Positions 10,341-23,469 of a DNA stretch of 32,790 nt are shown here, piece after piece. The position numbers and the translations under genes are program-made. A model generated the notes under the pieces. The model saw only the letters and a list, made by a program, of their open reading frames with translations, had not been told where the DNA came from and did no database searches. The DNA lies in assembly GCA_902602575.1 (NCBI GenBank), contig CACKRX010000004.1, positions 1 through 32,790 on the forward strand, in the 5' to 3' direction. Every line of letters starts with the position of its first letter. The first letter of the stretch is position 1. Origin of the DNA: an uncultured Pelagibacteraceae bacterium (GTDB lineage Bacteria > Pseudomonadota > Alphaproteobacteria > Pelagibacterales > Pelagibacteraceae).

Positions 10341-13300
10341 GAAAATTTTGGTAATTGGTGCTGGCCCCATTATTATAGGTCAAGCGTGCGAGTTTGATTA
10401 CTCAGGAACTCAGGCATGTAAAGCTCTTAAAGATGAAGGCTATAAAGTTGTTTTAGTCAATTCAAATCCTGCAACAATAATGACAGATCCTGAAGTTGCA
10501 GATCAAACATACATTGAGCCAATATCCATAGAAGTCCTCGAAGAAATTATTAAGAAAGAAAAACCAAATGCTATTTTACCCACAATGGGCGGGCAAACAG
10601 CATTGAACCTAGCTTTGAAAGCAGAAAAAAATGGATTATTAAAAAAATATAAGATTGAGTTAATTGGAGCAAATTCTAAAGCAATTGCTAATGCAGAAGA
10701 TAGAAAAAAATTTAGAAAAAATATGTCAGATATTGGTATTGATCTTCCGAAATCTGAGATATTAAATAATTTTAAAAATGCCTCAAAGTGTTTAAAAAAA
10801 ATTGGATTACCAGCGATCATAAGACCTTCCTTTACCCTGGGTGGGCTTGGAGGCGGAATAGCAAGAACAAAGAAAGACTTTTTTAAGATTGTTAAGGGTG
10901 GACTTCACGAGTCTCCTCAAAATCAAGTGCTTGTGGAAGAGTGTCTTGATGGTTGGAAAGAATTTGAAATGGAGGTCGTGAGAGATAAAAATGATAATTG
11001 TATAATAGTTTGCTCAATTGAAAATATAGATCCAATGGGAACACATACGGGTGACTCCGTTACAATAGCTCCCGCGTTAACACTAACAGATAAGGAATAT
11101 CAGGTGATGAGAAACGCTTCGATTGCTTGTTTAAGAAAAATTGGTGTTGAAACCGGAGGCTCAAATGTTCAGTTCGCAATCAATCCGAAAAACGGAAGAA
11201 TGGTAATTATTGAGATGAATCCTAGAGTGTCTCGGTCTTCTGCTTTAGCATCTAAGGCAACAGGTTTTCCAATTGCTAAAGTTGCAGCTAAACTTGCTGT
11301 TGGATACACCTTAGATGAGCTTCAAAATGAAATTACAAAAGTTACTCCGGCATCATTTGAACCAACTATAGATTATGTAGTCACTAAAATACCTAGATTT
11401 ACTTTTGAAAAGTTTCAAGATACTAAAGCAATTTTAGGTACCTCAATGAGATCAGTTGGGGAAGCAATGGCTATAGGCAGAAATTTCAAAGAGTCATTTC
11501 AAAAAGCACTTGTATCTCTTGAAACCGGTTTGAGTGGACTAGATGAAATTTTTAATTATTCAAAAAAGGAAATAATTAAAAAATTAAAAGATAATATACC
11601 TAACAAATTGTTACTGGTTGCAGAGGCTTTTAGAAAAAAAGTTTCTTTAGATAAAATTTATAAATTATCAAAAGTTGATCCTTGGTTTTTAAATCAAATT
11701 AAAGAAATAATAGACGACGAAAATAAAATTATAGTTAATGGTTTGCCAAAAAATTACATAGAATTTAATAGAATTAAATCATGTGGATTTTCGGACAAAA
11801 GGTTATCTAAACTTACAAAAATAAAAGAAGAAATTGTTAAAAGAAAAAGAAAATTTTTGAAGGTGGTTCCGGTTTTCAAAAAAGTTGATACATGCGCTGC
11901 GGAATTTAAATCGTTTACTCCATACATGTATTCGACATACCAAAGAAATTTTGCTCTAAACTCTGAATGTGAAGCTGATCCAAGTAATAAAAAAAAGATA
12001 ATTATATTAGGTGGAGGTCCAAACAGAATTGGGCAAGGTATTGAATTTGACTATTGTTGTTGTCAAGCTAGTTTTTCTCTTAAAGATGCAGGATATGAAA
12101 CAATAATGATAAACTGTAATCCCGAGACAGTCTCAACCGATTATGACACAAGCGACAGACTTTATTTTGAGCCTCTAATAGATGAATATGTAGAAAATAT
12201 AATTCTAAAAGAAAAATCAAAAGGTAATCTCTTGGGCATAATCGCACAATTTGGGGGACAAACTCCTATTAAACTCGCAAAATTTCTTGATAAAAATAAG
12301 TTACCAATTCTCGGAACTCAATATTCATCAATTGATCTCGCAGAAGATAGAGACAGATTTAGAGATTTATTAATCAAATTAAATTTAAAACAGGCAGAAA
12401 GTGGAATTGCTAAAAGTTTTGACTCTGCAGTTAAAATAGCTAATAAAATTGGTCTTCCAGTTGTCGTACGTCCCTCTTACGTCTTGGGTGGGAGAGCTAT
12501 GGAAATTGTTTACGATGAGAATCAATTAAAAAAATTTATTAAACAGGCTTTTGATGCATCAGAAAATAATCCAATTTTAATTGATAAGTTTATTGATAAT
12601 GCAATGGAAGTTGATGTTGATGCGATTACAGATGGAAAAGATGTCTACGTTGCAGGTATTATGCAACATATAGAAGAAGCGGGAATACATTCGGGAGACT
12701 CCGCTTGTTGTTTGCCGCCGGTATCGATTAAAGAAAACATATTAAAAGAGATAAAAGTTCAAACAAGAAAACTAGCTTTAGCAATGGGTGTTAAAGGTTT
12801 TTTGAACATTCAATTTGCTATCAAAAAAGATCAAATTTTTGTAATAGAAGTGAATCCACGTGCGAGCAGGACTGTGCCATTTGTTTCAAAAGCTAACGGA
12901 ATACCGTTAGCAAAAATTGCCTCTAGAATAATGGCAGGTGAAAAACTTTCAAAATACAATTTGAAATATAAAAAAAATAAAAGATATGCTGTTAAAGAAG
13001 CTGTCTTCCCATTTAATAAGTTTCCGAATAGTGATGTCTTACTTGGTCCTGAAATGAAATCTACCGGAGAAGTTATGGGCTTTGACGAAGATTTTGGTAT
13101 GGCAGTAGCAAAGAGTCAAATCGCTGCGTCAAATTCTTTGCCTATAGGAGGTATGGCATTTCTATCTGTGAAAGACTCGCATAAGCAAGAAATCATCGGT
13201 GTGGCACAAAGATTGAAAAAATTCGGTTTTAAAATTTCAGGTACGAAAGGAACTTCAAAAGTTTTGAATAATAATGGTATAAAATGTAAAACGATAAATA

Positions 13301-13542
13301 AAGTAAGTAGTGGTCGACCACATATCGTTGATATTTTAAATTCGAAAAAAATTTCTTTGGTAATTAACACTGGAGGTGGAAATAGTGAACATAGAATAAA
13401 TGATGCAAAAGCATTAAGACGAGGAGCATTAGCAAATAAAATCCCCTATTGCACAAACATGTCAACTGCTTATTCTTTTTTGGAGGCAATTAAATCTCTT
13501 AAAACAAAAAAATTAGGTGTGAAATCTATTCAGGATAATTAG
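10318..13542 (+). CDS. carB: Carbamoyl-phosphate synthase large subunit
   Basis: 1074 aa with duplicated ATP-grasp halves ([45 protein letters not shown]) and C-terminal MGS-like domain; overlaps carA by 23 nt. Confidence 0.98.
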   Translation: MPKRKDIKKILVIGAGPIIIGQACEFDYSGTQACKALKDEGYKVVLVNSNPATIMTDPEVADQTYIEPISIEVLEEIIKKEKPNAILPTMGGQTALNLALKAEKNGLLKKYKIELIGANSKAIANAEDRKKFRKNMSDIGIDLPKSEILNNFKNASKCLKKIGLPAIIRPSFTLGGLGGGIARTKKDFFKIVKGGLHESPQNQVLVEECLDGWKEFEMEVVRDKNDNCIIVCSIENIDPMGTHTGDSVTIAPALTLTDKEYQVMRNASIACLRKIGVETGGSNVQFAINPKNGRMVIIEMNPRVSRSSALASKATGFPIAKVAAKLAVGYTLDELQNEITKVTPASFEPTIDYVVTKIPRFTFEKFQDTKAILGTSMRSVGEAMAIGRNFKESFQKALVSLETGLSGLDEIFNYSKKEIIKKLKDNIPNKLLLVAEAFRKKVSLDKIYKLSKVDPWFLNQIKEIIDDENKIIVNGLPKNYIEFNRIKSCGFSDKRLSKLTKIKEEIVKRKRKFLKVVPVFKKVDTCAAEFKSFTPYMYSTYQRNFALNSECEADPSNKKKIIILGGGPNRIGQGIEFDYCCCQASFSLKDAGYETIMINCNPETVSTDYDTSDRLYFEPLIDEYVENIILKEKSKGNLLGIIAQFGGQTPIKLAKFLDKNKLPILGTQYSSIDLAEDRDRFRDLLIKLNLKQAESGIAKSFDSAVKIANKIGLPVVVRPSYVLGGRAMEIVYDENQLKKFIKQAFDASENNPILIDKFIDNAMEVDVDAITDGKDVYVAGIMQHIEEAGIHSGDSACCLPPVSIKENILKEIKVQTRKLALAMGVKGFLNIQFAIKKDQIFVIEVNPRASRTVPFVSKANGIPLAKIASRIMAGEKLSKYNLKYKKNKRYAVKEAVFPFNKFPNSDVLLGPEMKSTGEVMGFDEDFGMAVAKSQIAASNSLPIGGMAFLSVKDSHKQEIIGVAQRLKKFGFKISGTKGTSKVLNNNGIKCKTINKVSSGRPHIVDILNSKKISLVINTGGGNSEHRINDAKALRRGALANKIPYCTNMSTAYSFLEAIKSLKTKKLGVKSIQDN

Positions 13543-14201
13543 TCGACTTTCCAGTCAGTTTTAAAAGTCACATAATTTACTTGAAGACATCTTCTCTCTA
13601 TACGAATTTCTTTTTTTTCCATGCCATGCCATGTACCTGGGCCACTTGTAAAAAAATATCCATAATTGTCTTTATATGGCATCGTTTTTACTTTTATTAG
13701 TTCGTTATTGTAAAAGTCAGTTCCTAAATCTTCACTTTCATTTGTTTTATTAACAAATAATAAACACGACATTAATTTTTCTTCAATATCACAATGAGGT
13801 TTTAACCAAAAACCTTTCCTGTCACATATAACTTCAACTCTTACATAAGAATTTGACAAGTCTTTACCAACAAGTTTAGAAACTTTTTCATGAGTTTTCT
13901 TACTTTGAAGTTCTTTAATCAATTTCATTAAGTCAGGGAATTCATTTGAATTCTCTTTTGTTATAAAGCATCTAAACTTAAGTGCTTTTCCACCATGAGA
14001 TAACCCTTTTCTAAATTCTGGAGCTCCGCCATCGATCGCTCTTGTACCATCATAATTTAAATCATGTTCAATGGGATTTGCAATATCGGCTTTGACTATT
14101 TCGTTAATTTGTTCATCAGTTAGGGGTTTGTCCAATTCCCAATGCAAAAATGGGTCGTCAAATTTTTTTGATTTATTTTCTAAAGAATTTAAAAATGACA
14201 T
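13539..14201 (-). CDS. Putative 2-oxoglutarate/Fe(II)-dependent oxygenase-like protein
   Basis: 220 aa with [19 protein letters not shown] (HxD), distal GPGTWHGM (H) and downstream [11 protein letters not shown] (R) in the order expected for the double-stranded beta-helix 2OG oxygenase fold. Confidence 0.6.
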   Translation of the reverse strand: MSFLNSLENKSKKFDDPFLHWELDKPLTDEQINEIVKADIANPIEHDLNYDGTRAIDGGAPEFRKGLSHGGKALKFRCFITKENSNEFPDLMKLIKELQSKKTHEKVSKLVGKDLSNSYVRVEVICDRKGFWLKPHCDIEEKLMSCLLFVNKTNESEDLGTDFYNNELIKVKTMPYKDNYGYFFTSGPGTWHGMEKKEIRIERRCLQVNYVTFKTDWKVD

Positions 14202-15136
14202 TATAATTTCTGTTTTATTAAATTTGCAATTCTATTGGTTTCGTCAAGTTTTTCATATTTCCATATTTCTAAACTATTTTCTAAATTTTTTATAATATTT
14301 AATTTTCTAAACAAGTCCCTAAATTGCCTAAACCTATGATCGTTTCTTTTTGGTGGTATTTGAGCTACATATATTGGTTTTCCAGTTAATGCGGCTTCGG
14401 AAATCATTGACGTCGAGTCACAAGTCACTACTAAAAATTTAGCAATTGATAAGCCACTTAAATAAGCTTTTTTGTCTACATTTTGAATAATGAGATTTTC
14501 ATTTCCAAAGAATTTGTTTGCATAATTTACAGTATCGGCAGGAGTTCTCATAGAAGGAATTATAATTATTTGGAGATCATTTTTTTTTGCTAAGACCTGA
14601 ACAGTCTCAAAAATTCTCTCTAAGCTCTGTTTGTCATATTTGTAATACTTATTAGGTCCACCTAAAATTAGAAGTATTTGTTGTTTGTTTTTATTAATCT
14701 TATTACTTAGGTAATCATGGTTTTTTTCAATTTCTTTCAAAGTAAGATAATGCAAAGCACCTTTTGATTTAATAATATTTTGACCACTCAATCTGTCATG
14801 CTCAGGAACAATTACATAATCAAAGTTTGATAAAGAAACTTTTGGATCTTGAATATGAATATTAATAATTTTTTTATTTGAATTCTTTTTGAGATATAAT
14901 GAGGGTATTACACTTTTTCTTCCACACGAAATAACTAGATCGATTTCAGGTACAGAAAATCTTTTAAAAAACAAATTTGATATAGGTGTGATTTTTGGTG
15001 GAAGAAGTTTAGCAAGTGTGTTTATTTCAACTTTTTGGTGAATGAAATCAATATCTAACGCTTTGGCTAAACCCTCAACTTGACTTATCATGCCATGCAT
15101 TCCCTCTGTCAATAATAACCCTTTTAATTTAGACAT
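14201..15136 (-). CDS. ELM1/GtrOC1-like (DUF1022) protein, mitochondrial fission ELM1 family
   Basis: LLLTEGMHGMISQVEGLAKAL, INIHIQDPKVSLSNFDYVIVPEHDRLSGQNI, ILLILGGPNKYYKYD and VTCDSTSMISEAALTGKPIYV match the ELM1 family pattern. Confidence 0.87.
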   Translation of the reverse strand: MSKLKGLLLTEGMHGMISQVEGLAKALDIDFIHQKVEINTLAKLLPPKITPISNLFFKRFSVPEIDLVISCGRKSVIPSLYLKKNSNKKIINIHIQDPKVSLSNFDYVIVPEHDRLSGQNIIKSKGALHYLTLKEIEKNHDYLSNKINKNKQQILLILGGPNKYYKYDKQSLERIFETVQVLAKKNDLQIIIIPSMRTPADTVNYANKFFGNENLIIQNVDKKAYLSGLSIAKFLVVTCDSTSMISEAALTGKPIYVAQIPPKRNDHRFRQFRDLFRKLNIIKNLENSLEIWKYEKLDETNRIANLIKQKL

Positions 15137-15157
15137 AAATTACTATATAGCTTTCCT

Positions 15158-16102
15158 ATGAAACAAAATCCAACTAAACACACAAAAGTGTTAATAATTG
15201 GGTCTGGCCCGGCCGGGTATACAGCTGCAGTTTATGCTGCAAGAGCTATGTTAAATCCAATTTTAGTTCATGGGATGGAGCCTGGTGGACAGTTAACCAC
15301 TACTACTGATGTTGAAAATTACCCTGGGTTTGCTGAAGTGATTCAGGGACCTTGGCTAATGGATCAAATGAAAGAGCAGGCCAAAGCTGTTGGAACAGAG
15401 ATGATTGAAGATCACATTTCCTCAGTTGACCTGAAGTCTAAACCATTTGGGGCTGTAGGAGAAAGTGGACAAAAATACTCTGCTGACTCAATTATAATTT
15501 CTACGGGTGCTCAAGCAAGATGGTTGAATTTAAAATCAGAACAGGAATATAGGGGTTTTGGCGTCTCAGCATGTGCTACTTGTGATGGTTTCTTTTTTAA
15601 AGAAAAAACTGTTGCTGTTGTTGGAGGCGGAAATGCTGCAGTTGAGGAGGCAATGTTTCTTACAAAGTTTGCCTCTAAAGTAAAGTTAATACATAGAAGA
15701 AACGAATTGAGAGCTGAAAAAATGCTTCAAAAAAAATTAATGGAAAATAAAAAAATTGAAATTATTTGGGATAGCGTAATTGAGGATGTCATAGGAGATA
15801 AAGATCCTAAAAATGTGACCGGGATAAAAATAAAAAATGTTAAATCTAATAAAATAGAAGATTTAAAAGTTGATGGGCTGTTTATTGCAATAGGTCATGA
15901 TCCTGCAACTCAATTATTTAAAGATCAGCTTGAAATGGATAGGGAAGGATATTTAATTACCAAATCTGATTCAACGGAAACAAATGTACCAGGTGTATTT
16001 GCTGCAGGCGATGTTAAAGATAAAATTTTTAGACAGGCTGTAACAGCGGCAGGTATGGGGTGTATGGCTGCACTTGAAGCTGAAAAACATCTTTCATCAT
16101 AA
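15158..16102 (+). CDS. trxB: Thioredoxin-disulfide reductase
   Basis: FAD-binding GSGPAGYTAAVYAARA, redox CATC (SACATCDGFFF), NADPH GGGNAAVEEA, and C-terminal GVFAAGDVKDKIFRQAVTAAGMGCMAALEAEK. Confidence 0.97.
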   Translation: MKQNPTKHTKVLIIGSGPAGYTAAVYAARAMLNPILVHGMEPGGQLTTTTDVENYPGFAEVIQGPWLMDQMKEQAKAVGTEMIEDHISSVDLKSKPFGAVGESGQKYSADSIIISTGAQARWLNLKSEQEYRGFGVSACATCDGFFFKEKTVAVVGGGNAAVEEAMFLTKFASKVKLIHRRNELRAEKMLQKKLMENKKIEIIWDSVIEDVIGDKDPKNVTGIKIKNVKSNKIEDLKVDGLFIAIGHDPATQLFKDQLEMDREGYLITKSDSTETNVPGVFAAGDVKDKIFRQAVTAAGMGCMAALEAEKHLSS

Positions 16103-16109
16103 TAAATGA

Positions 16110-17057
16110 ATGAAAAATAATCTACATGTTTTTTTGGGAGCCACTGTTGCTGATGCTGCAGCTAGACCTTTACACTGGGTTTATAATCAAAAGAAACTAT
16201 TAACTTATATTAAAGGAAAGAAAGATTTTACTTTTTTAACAAAAAACAAAAGTCCTTTTTACAATATCAAGACTGGAAAAGTTTCAGGTTATAATGAAGT
16301 TGGTCAAGTCATGTTTAAAACATTGGTTGAAGGACATGAAAATATAGAGGAAAGATTTAAAAAAAATATAACTAAAAACTTTGGTCCGGGAAGTGAGTAT
16401 TGGAAAAACCTTAATCTAAGAGCCAAATATAGAAAGGTTAAAGATTGGCGAGGTATAATTAAAGGACCTTGGATACATCAAAACATCATTGAAACAGTTA
16501 AAAATATTAAAACTAAAAAGAAATTAACAGGTGGCGCTAAAGTAAACGAGTCTGATGGCTATTGTGCTGCTCTACCCTATTTTTTATATGGTTGTGATTT
16601 AAATAGTTTAAAAAAAATTATCTTAACAGTTACCGTTTCAAAAATAAGCCTTAAGTATGCTTTGGCTAAATTTTATCTAATAGATTTAGCTCTAAAAGGT
16701 GCTAAAAATCCAATTAATGAATTCTTAAAAAAGTTTAAAAAAAATTCATATTTTAAGAGTGTTGTTGATGACATAAAGAGAGTAAAAAAATTAAAATCAA
16801 AACCTCACGCAAAAGTAGTTAAAAAATTAGGAATGGCATGCAGCTATCCTGGGACTTTTAATAGTTCAATACACTCAATTATTAATTCAACAAATTATAA
16901 AAGTGCAATTTTAAGAACAATTAAGGCTGGTGGTTGTAACTGTTCTAGAGTTAATTTCATTGGAGCTTATTTTGCAGCTTTAAAAGGTGTTAATTCAATT
17001 CCTAAATCTTGGATAAAAAAAACAGATCGTGCTAAAAAGATTTTGAGTCAAAAATAA
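16110..17057 (+). CDS. ADP-ribosylglycohydrolase / J1-crystallin-like family protein
   Basis: GATVADAAARPLHWVYN N-terminal motif, VNESDGYCAALPYF, and C-terminal GGCNCSRVNFIGAYFAALKG in the position of the canonical GGDTDT...GA.. motif. Confidence 0.75.
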   Translation: MKNNLHVFLGATVADAAARPLHWVYNQKKLLTYIKGKKDFTFLTKNKSPFYNIKTGKVSGYNEVGQVMFKTLVEGHENIEERFKKNITKNFGPGSEYWKNLNLRAKYRKVKDWRGIIKGPWIHQNIIETVKNIKTKKKLTGGAKVNESDGYCAALPYFLYGCDLNSLKKIILTVTVSKISLKYALAKFYLIDLALKGAKNPINEFLKKFKKNSYFKSVVDDIKRVKKLKSKPHAKVVKKLGMACSYPGTFNSSIHSIINSTNYKSAILRTIKAGGCNCSRVNFIGAYFAALKGVNSIPKSWIKKTDRAKKILSQK

Positions 17058-17077
17058 TATAGGTTGCTAAATTGCGA

Positions 17078-18289
<1,212 letters not shown>

Positions 18290-18313
18290 TTATTTTAATA
18301 CTTTGTTTAATAT

Positions 18314-20488
18314 ATGCAAAATACATATCAAGATTTAATTACCGATTTAGAGGGAAAAAAACCACAAATCAGTGGAAAACTTGAGGGGGGTAAGAAGTTT
18401 AAAATAACATCAAATTTTACACCTGCGGGTGATCAACCGGAAGCAATAAAAAAACTAGTTTCTGGGGCTAATAAGGAACAGTTTAATCAAGTTTTATTGG
18501 GAGTTACTGGATCAGGTAAAACTTTCACAATGGCAAAAGTTATTGAAGCTACGAATAGACCAGCTTTAATATTAGCCCCAAACAAAACATTGGCAGCTCA
18601 ACTTTACGGCGAAATGAAAACTTTTTTTCCTGAAAACGCTGTGGAGTATTTTGTTTCATATTATGACTACTATACACCTGAAGCATACGTACCAAGATCA
18701 GATACATATATAGAAAAAGAAGCTTCAATAAATGAGCAGATTGATAGAATGCGTCATTCAGCAACAAGATCTTTATTAGAAAGAGATGATGTACTTATTG
18801 TTGCGAGTGTATCGTGTATTTATGGATTAGGTTCCGTAGAGGCTTACAGTAAAATGACACTGACACTTCAAAAAAATTATGAATATAACAGGGAACAAAT
18901 AATTAAATCTTTTGTTGCTTTACAATACAAAAGAAATGATCAAAATTTTTATAGAGGCACTTTTAGAGTAAGGGGTGAAAATCTTGAAATTTTCCCTTCA
19001 CATTTGGAAGATAGAGCCTGGAGAATAAGTCTGTTCGGTAATAAGCTTGAACAAATAGAAGAATTTGATCCTTTGACCGGTGATAAAGTTAGAGATTTAA
19101 ACCTAATTAAAGTTTATGCAAACAGTCATTACATTACACCAAAGCCTACTGTAGAACAGGCGGTAATAAGTATCCGAAAAGAATTAGAGCTTACTCTTAA
19201 AAAACATAAATCTGAAAATAAGTTATTGGAAGCACAAAGACTAGAGGAGAGAACAAAGTTTGACTTAGAAATGATAGAAGCTACTGGATCTTGCGCGGGA
19301 ATTGAGAACTATTCAAGATTTTTATCTGGTAGAAAACCGGGTGAACCTCCTCCAACTCTATTCGAATACTTTCCAGATAATGCAATTATATTTGTTGATG
19401 AGTCTCATGTAACCGTTCCTCAATTAAATGGAATGTATAAGGGGGATAGATCGAGAAAAAGTACTCTTGCTGAATACGGATTTAGACTACCTTCATGCAT
19501 GGATAACAGGCCATTAAAGTTTGAAGAATGGGATTTAATGAGAACACAAACCATCTTTGTTTCAGCAACACCAGGGCCATGGGAACTAGAGCAAACAAAA
19601 GGTAAATCTATAGATCAAGTTATTAGACCCACTGGATTGATAGATCCAGAAGTAGAAGTAAGACCTGCAAAAAATCAAGTAGATGATTTAATGCACGAAT
19701 GTAAAAAAGTTGTTGAAAAGAATTATAGAGTACTAGTTACTACTCTTACAAAAAAAATGGCAGAGGATTTGACTGAGTATCTACATGAGAATGGAATTAA
19801 AGTTAGGTATCTACATTCGGATATTGACACACTTGAAAGGATAGAAATTATGCGGGATCTTCGTATGGGTGTTTTTGATGTTTTAGTTGGAATTAACTTA
19901 TTAAGAGAAGGGCTTGATATTCCTGAATGTGCATTAGTTGGTATTTTAGATGCTGATAAAGAAGGGTTTCTAAGATCTGAAACATCTTTAATTCAAACTA
20001 TTGGAAGAGCTGCAAGAAATGTGGAAGGAAAAGTAATCTTATATGCAGATAAAGAAACGAAAAGTATTAAAAAAGCAATAATTGAGACAAAAAGAAGGAG
20101 GGAAATTCAATTAGATTATAACAAAAGAAATAAAATTGATGCTAAATCAATTAAAAAAGAGATAAGTGATATTTTAGAAAGCGTTTACGAAAAAGATTAC
20201 GTAAAAATTAGTGAGGGATCAAATATTGGTGGTAATCTAAAAAAACATTTGAAGGGATTAAATAAAAAAATGAAAGATGCTGCATCTAATTTAGAATTTG
20301 AAGAAGCGGCTAAATTAAGAGATGAGATTAGAAAATTGGAAAGTACAGAACTTGAAATTACTTTAAATCCTAAAATTAGACAATATGATGTAAAAAATAA
20401 GCTTTATCCTAAAGGTAGATCCACTCTAGGAATGCCAGGAACTAAGGTAACTAAAAAAAGAGATAAAAAGTGGAAGCACAAAAAATAA
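18314..20488 (+). CDS. uvrB: Excinuclease ABC subunit B
   Basis: [15 protein letters not shown] (Walker A), [25 protein letters not shown] (beta-hairpin), [12 protein letters not shown]-terminal UVR domain. Confidence 0.98.
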   Translation: MQNTYQDLITDLEGKKPQISGKLEGGKKFKITSNFTPAGDQPEAIKKLVSGANKEQFNQVLLGVTGSGKTFTMAKVIEATNRPALILAPNKTLAAQLYGEMKTFFPENAVEYFVSYYDYYTPEAYVPRSDTYIEKEASINEQIDRMRHSATRSLLERDDVLIVASVSCIYGLGSVEAYSKMTLTLQKNYEYNREQIIKSFVALQYKRNDQNFYRGTFRVRGENLEIFPSHLEDRAWRISLFGNKLEQIEEFDPLTGDKVRDLNLIKVYANSHYITPKPTVEQAVISIRKELELTLKKHKSENKLLEAQRLEERTKFDLEMIEATGSCAGIENYSRFLSGRKPGEPPPTLFEYFPDNAIIFVDESHVTVPQLNGMYKGDRSRKSTLAEYGFRLPSCMDNRPLKFEEWDLMRTQTIFVSATPGPWELEQTKGKSIDQVIRPTGLIDPEVEVRPAKNQVDDLMHECKKVVEKNYRVLVTTLTKKMAEDLTEYLHENGIKVRYLHSDIDTLERIEIMRDLRMGVFDVLVGINLLREGLDIPECALVGILDADKEGFLRSETSLIQTIGRAARNVEGKVILYADKETKSIKKAIIETKRRREIQLDYNKRNKIDAKSIKKEISDILESVYEKDYVKISEGSNIGGNLKKHLKGLNKKMKDAASNLEFEEAAKLRDEIRKLESTELEITLNPKIRQYDVKNKLYPKGRSTLGMPGTKVTKKRDKKWKHKK

Positions 20489-21225
20489 TAATTACTGGAG
20501 GAGCAACTAGAATTGGTGCTGCAATTGCTAAGAGTTTATCTGGTATTAATAAAGACATTGTTATTCATTATAATAAATCAAAATCGAAAGCTGAAAATTT
20601 AAAAAAAGAGCTAACAAAAACAGGATCAAAGATCTATCTTGTAAAGGGTGATTTGGAAAAAGAAAAAGATATAAATAAGATAATAAAATTTGCAAAATCA
20701 AAACTAAAATACTTTGATTGTTTAATAAATAATGCATCAATTTTTGAAAACGACAAGTTAGAAAATTTCAGCTCAAGTAGTTGGGAAAAACATTTATCCA
20801 TAAATCTAAAAGCTCCAGCAATATTATCGAGAGAATTTGGAAAAAATATAAAAGGAAAAAATAACAATATAATAAATATAATTGATCAAAGAGTTTTTAA
20901 ACTTACCCCCTTTTTTTTTTCGTATACGTTAAGTAAAACAGGTCTTTATACTTTGACTAAAACTAGTGCCATGAGTCTTGCACCACGTGTAAGGGTTAAT
21001 GGTATAGCGCCTGGACCAACGATTAAAAATAAAAGACAATCAAAAGGTCACTTTAGAAGGCAATATCTCTCAACACTTTTAAAAAAACAAGTAGATGTAG
21101 GGGAAATATGTAGTGCTGTTGACTTTTTTATCAAAAATAGATCTATTACTGGGCAAGTAATTTCAATCGATAGTGGTCAAAGTTTAAACTGGCAGACACC
21201 AGATGTCTCGAAAGGTAAGGAGTGA
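20470..21225 (+). CDS. Short-chain dehydrogenase/reductase, pteridine reductase/FolM-like (GTG start)
   Basis: [16 protein letters not shown] (TGxxxRxG pteridine-reductase-type cofactor motif), NNASIF, YTLSK (YxxxK), VNGIAPGPT; followed directly by folB. Confidence 0.8.
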   Translation: MEAQKIIITGGATRIGAAIAKSLSGINKDIVIHYNKSKSKAENLKKELTKTGSKIYLVKGDLEKEKDINKIIKFAKSKLKYFDCLINNASIFENDKLENFSSSSWEKHLSINLKAPAILSREFGKNIKGKNNNIINIIDQRVFKLTPFFFSYTLSKTGLYTLTKTSAMSLAPRVRVNGIAPGPTIKNKRQSKGHFRRQYLSTLLKKQVDVGEICSAVDFFIKNRSITGQVISIDSGQSLNWQTPDVSKGKE

Positions 21226-21641
21226 AAAGAAGTAATTTAAAGATCGTAAAAATTAATAAATCTAAAAAGCTTTTTAATTATGAAAAAAAAGTTCTTATAA
21301 AAGAATTATTGCTAGATCTTAAAATTGGATATTTTGACTTTGAAAAAGAAAAAAAACAAAAAGTAAAATTTTCACTTGAAATAGATTACGTAGACAAAAA
21401 ACCATCAAATGACAAAGACATCAAATCAATTGTGAATTACGCAAAAGTTGTAAGATTAATTAAAAAACTTGTTAAAAAAAAACATTACAATTTTCTTGAA
21501 ACATTAGCAGAAGATGTTTTTGATGAACTTTTTAAAGATAAAAGAATAGATAAAATAAGCCTTCAAATAGAAAAACTCGAGATAATGAGAGATTGCTCTT
21601 CTGTTGGGATACAAATCTCAAAAAAAAGAAGTCATGGTTAG
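21222..21641 (+). CDS. folB: Dihydroneopterin aldolase family protein (GTG start)
   Basis: [33 protein letters not shown] and [29 protein letters not shown] follow the FolB pattern; GTGA overlap with the upstream SDR. Confidence 0.82.
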   Translation: MKRSNLKIVKINKSKKLFNYEKKVLIKELLLDLKIGYFDFEKEKKQKVKFSLEIDYVDKKPSNDKDIKSIVNYAKVVRLIKKLVKKKHYNFLETLAEDVFDELFKDKRIDKISLQIEKLEIMRDCSSVGIQISKKRSHG

Positions 21642-23469
21642 TTCTGAAATTGGAAAAGAAATCATAAAGAAAGAGTTGCCTCTAATTCCTAAGCTTCCAG
21701 GTGTCTACAAAATGCTGAGTGATAAAGATCAAATTCTTTATGTTGGTAAAGCAAAAAACTTGCCCAACAGGCTCAAAAGTTATGTATCGGAAAAAAATCA
21801 TATTATTAGAACTGAGAGAATGCTATCTCAAACACGAAAAATTGAAATAACAACTACTTCAAATGAAAGTGAGGCACTACTTCTTGAAGCTAATCTTATA
21901 AAAAAACACAAACCAAAGTTTAATATCTTACTAAGAGACGACAAATCTTTTCCATTTATTTTCATTGGAAATAAAGACAAGTGGTCTCAAATAAAAAGAC
22001 ATAGAGGTAAAAAAACAAAGGAAGGTTTTTATTTTGGTCCTTTTGCATCTGCCGGATCTGCTAACTGGACAATAAAAATGATACAAAAAATTTTTCATCT
22101 TAGAGTTTGTGACGACACTGTTTTTAAAAATAGAGAACGACCTTGTATTTTATATCAGATTAAGAGATGTTCAGGTCCTTGTGTTGGTTATATTGATGAA
22201 AATGAATATAAGAGAACAGTTAACGATGCTATTGAATTTGTTTCTGGTAAATCAAGAAAGATACAAAAAAATTTATCCAGTCAAATGGAAAAAGCAAGTG
22301 AGAGTCTTGATTTTGAGAAAGCAGGAATTTTAAGAGATAGAATAAAATCACTCAACATAATTCAATCATCACAAAGAATAAATGAAGCAAACTTAACTGA
22401 GGCTGATGTCATAGCGGCATATAAGGAGTCTGGACAAACTTGTATACAAGTATTCTTTTATAGATCTAAACAAAACTGGGGTAATCAAGCTTTTTTTCCA
22501 AAACACGACCCTGATGAAAATCTAAGTAATATTTTAAACTCCTTTGTTTCACAATTTTATGAAAATAAAAGTGTCCCGTCCTCAATTATTTTATCTCAAG
22601 AAATTAAAGAAAAAATTTTAATAGAACAGACACTTTCACAAAAAGAAGGTAAACAAGTGAATATTTCAGTTGCAAAAAAAGGTTCAAAGTTAAAAGTAAT
22701 TAACCAAGCAATAAAAAATGCAAAAGATAGTTTAAATAGGAGGCTCCACGAAACTCAAAATAACAGGGAGCTATTTGAGTCAGTTGTAACTAAATTTAAT
22801 TTAGAGACAAACATTAACCTTATTGAGGTTTACGATAATAGTCATATTCAAGGAACGAATAGTGTTGGAGCACTAATTTCGTATGGAGATGAGGGATTTA
22901 TTAAAAAAAGATATAGAAAGTTTAATATTAAAATGAAAAAAAATGAACAAGATGATTACGGAATGATGAAAGAAGTGCTTACTAGAAGGTTCAAAAGAGC
23001 AGTTCAAGAAAAAGAGGGTCATCTTTCTTTTCCAGATTTAATTTTTGTTGACGGTGGAAAAGGCCAGTATTCAGTGGCTAGAGAGACTTTGAATGAACTT
23101 GGACTTCACGATATTCCGTTGATAGCAATCGCCAAAGGAAAATTAAGAAATAGTGGAAATGAAACTTTTTTTCATAATGGAAAAGAGTACAAATTTTCAA
23201 AAAACGACCCTACTCTATTTTTTCTTCAAAGAATTAGGGACGAGTCTCACAGATTTGCAATTAGTGCACACAGAGCAAGAAGGAAAAAAGGAATAAGCAA
23301 ATCTTTATTGGATCAAATAGAAGGTATTGGATCAATCAGAAAGAGAGCTTTACTTAATCATTTTGGTTCAGCAAGAGCAGTAGAATCTGCGAGTTTGGAT
23401 GAGATTAGGTCAGTAGAAGGAGTTGAGGAAAAAGTTGCAAAAAAGATATATAATTTTTTTCACGAATGA
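21634..23469 (+). CDS. uvrC: Excinuclease ABC subunit C
   Basis: GIY-YIG domain [28 protein letters not shown] domain; [19 protein letters not shown]; HhH C-terminus. The ORF track starts at TTG 21604, but ATG 21634 gives the more natural N-terminus ([11 protein letters not shown]...). Confidence 0.96.
   Translation: MVSSEIGKEIIKKELPLIPKLPGVYKMLSDKDQILYVGKAKNLPNRLKSYVSEKNHIIRTERMLSQTRKIEITTTSNESEALLLEANLIKKHKPKFNILLRDDKSFPFIFIGNKDKWSQIKRHRGKKTKEGFYFGPFASAGSANWTIKMIQKIFHLRVCDDTVFKNRERPCILYQIKRCSGPCVGYIDENEYKRTVNDAIEFVSGKSRKIQKNLSSQMEKASESLDFEKAGILRDRIKSLNIIQSSQRINEANLTEADVIAAYKESGQTCIQVFFYRSKQNWGNQAFFPKHDPDENLSNILNSFVSQFYENKSVPSSIILSQEIKEKILIEQTLSQKEGKQVNISVAKKGSKLKVINQAIKNAKDSLNRRLHETQNNRELFESVVTKFNLETNINLIEVYDNSHIQGTNSVGALISYGDEGFIKKRYRKFNIKMKKNEQDDYGMMKEVLTRRFKRAVQEKEGHLSFPDLIFVDGGKGQYSVARETLNELGLHDIPLIAIAKGKLRNSGNETFFHNGKEYKFSKNDPTLFFLQRIRDESHRFAISAHRARRKKGISKSLLDQIEGIGSIRKRALLNHFGSARAVESASLDEIRSVEGVEEKVAKKIYNFFHE

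Noticed and set aside
10503-10820. 105-aa minus-strand ORF
   Set aside because: Antisense shadow inside carB; no independent motif. Same reasoning for the other short ORFs nested in uvrB, uvrC, rpoD, dnaG, prs, pth, aspC and the methyltransferase gene.
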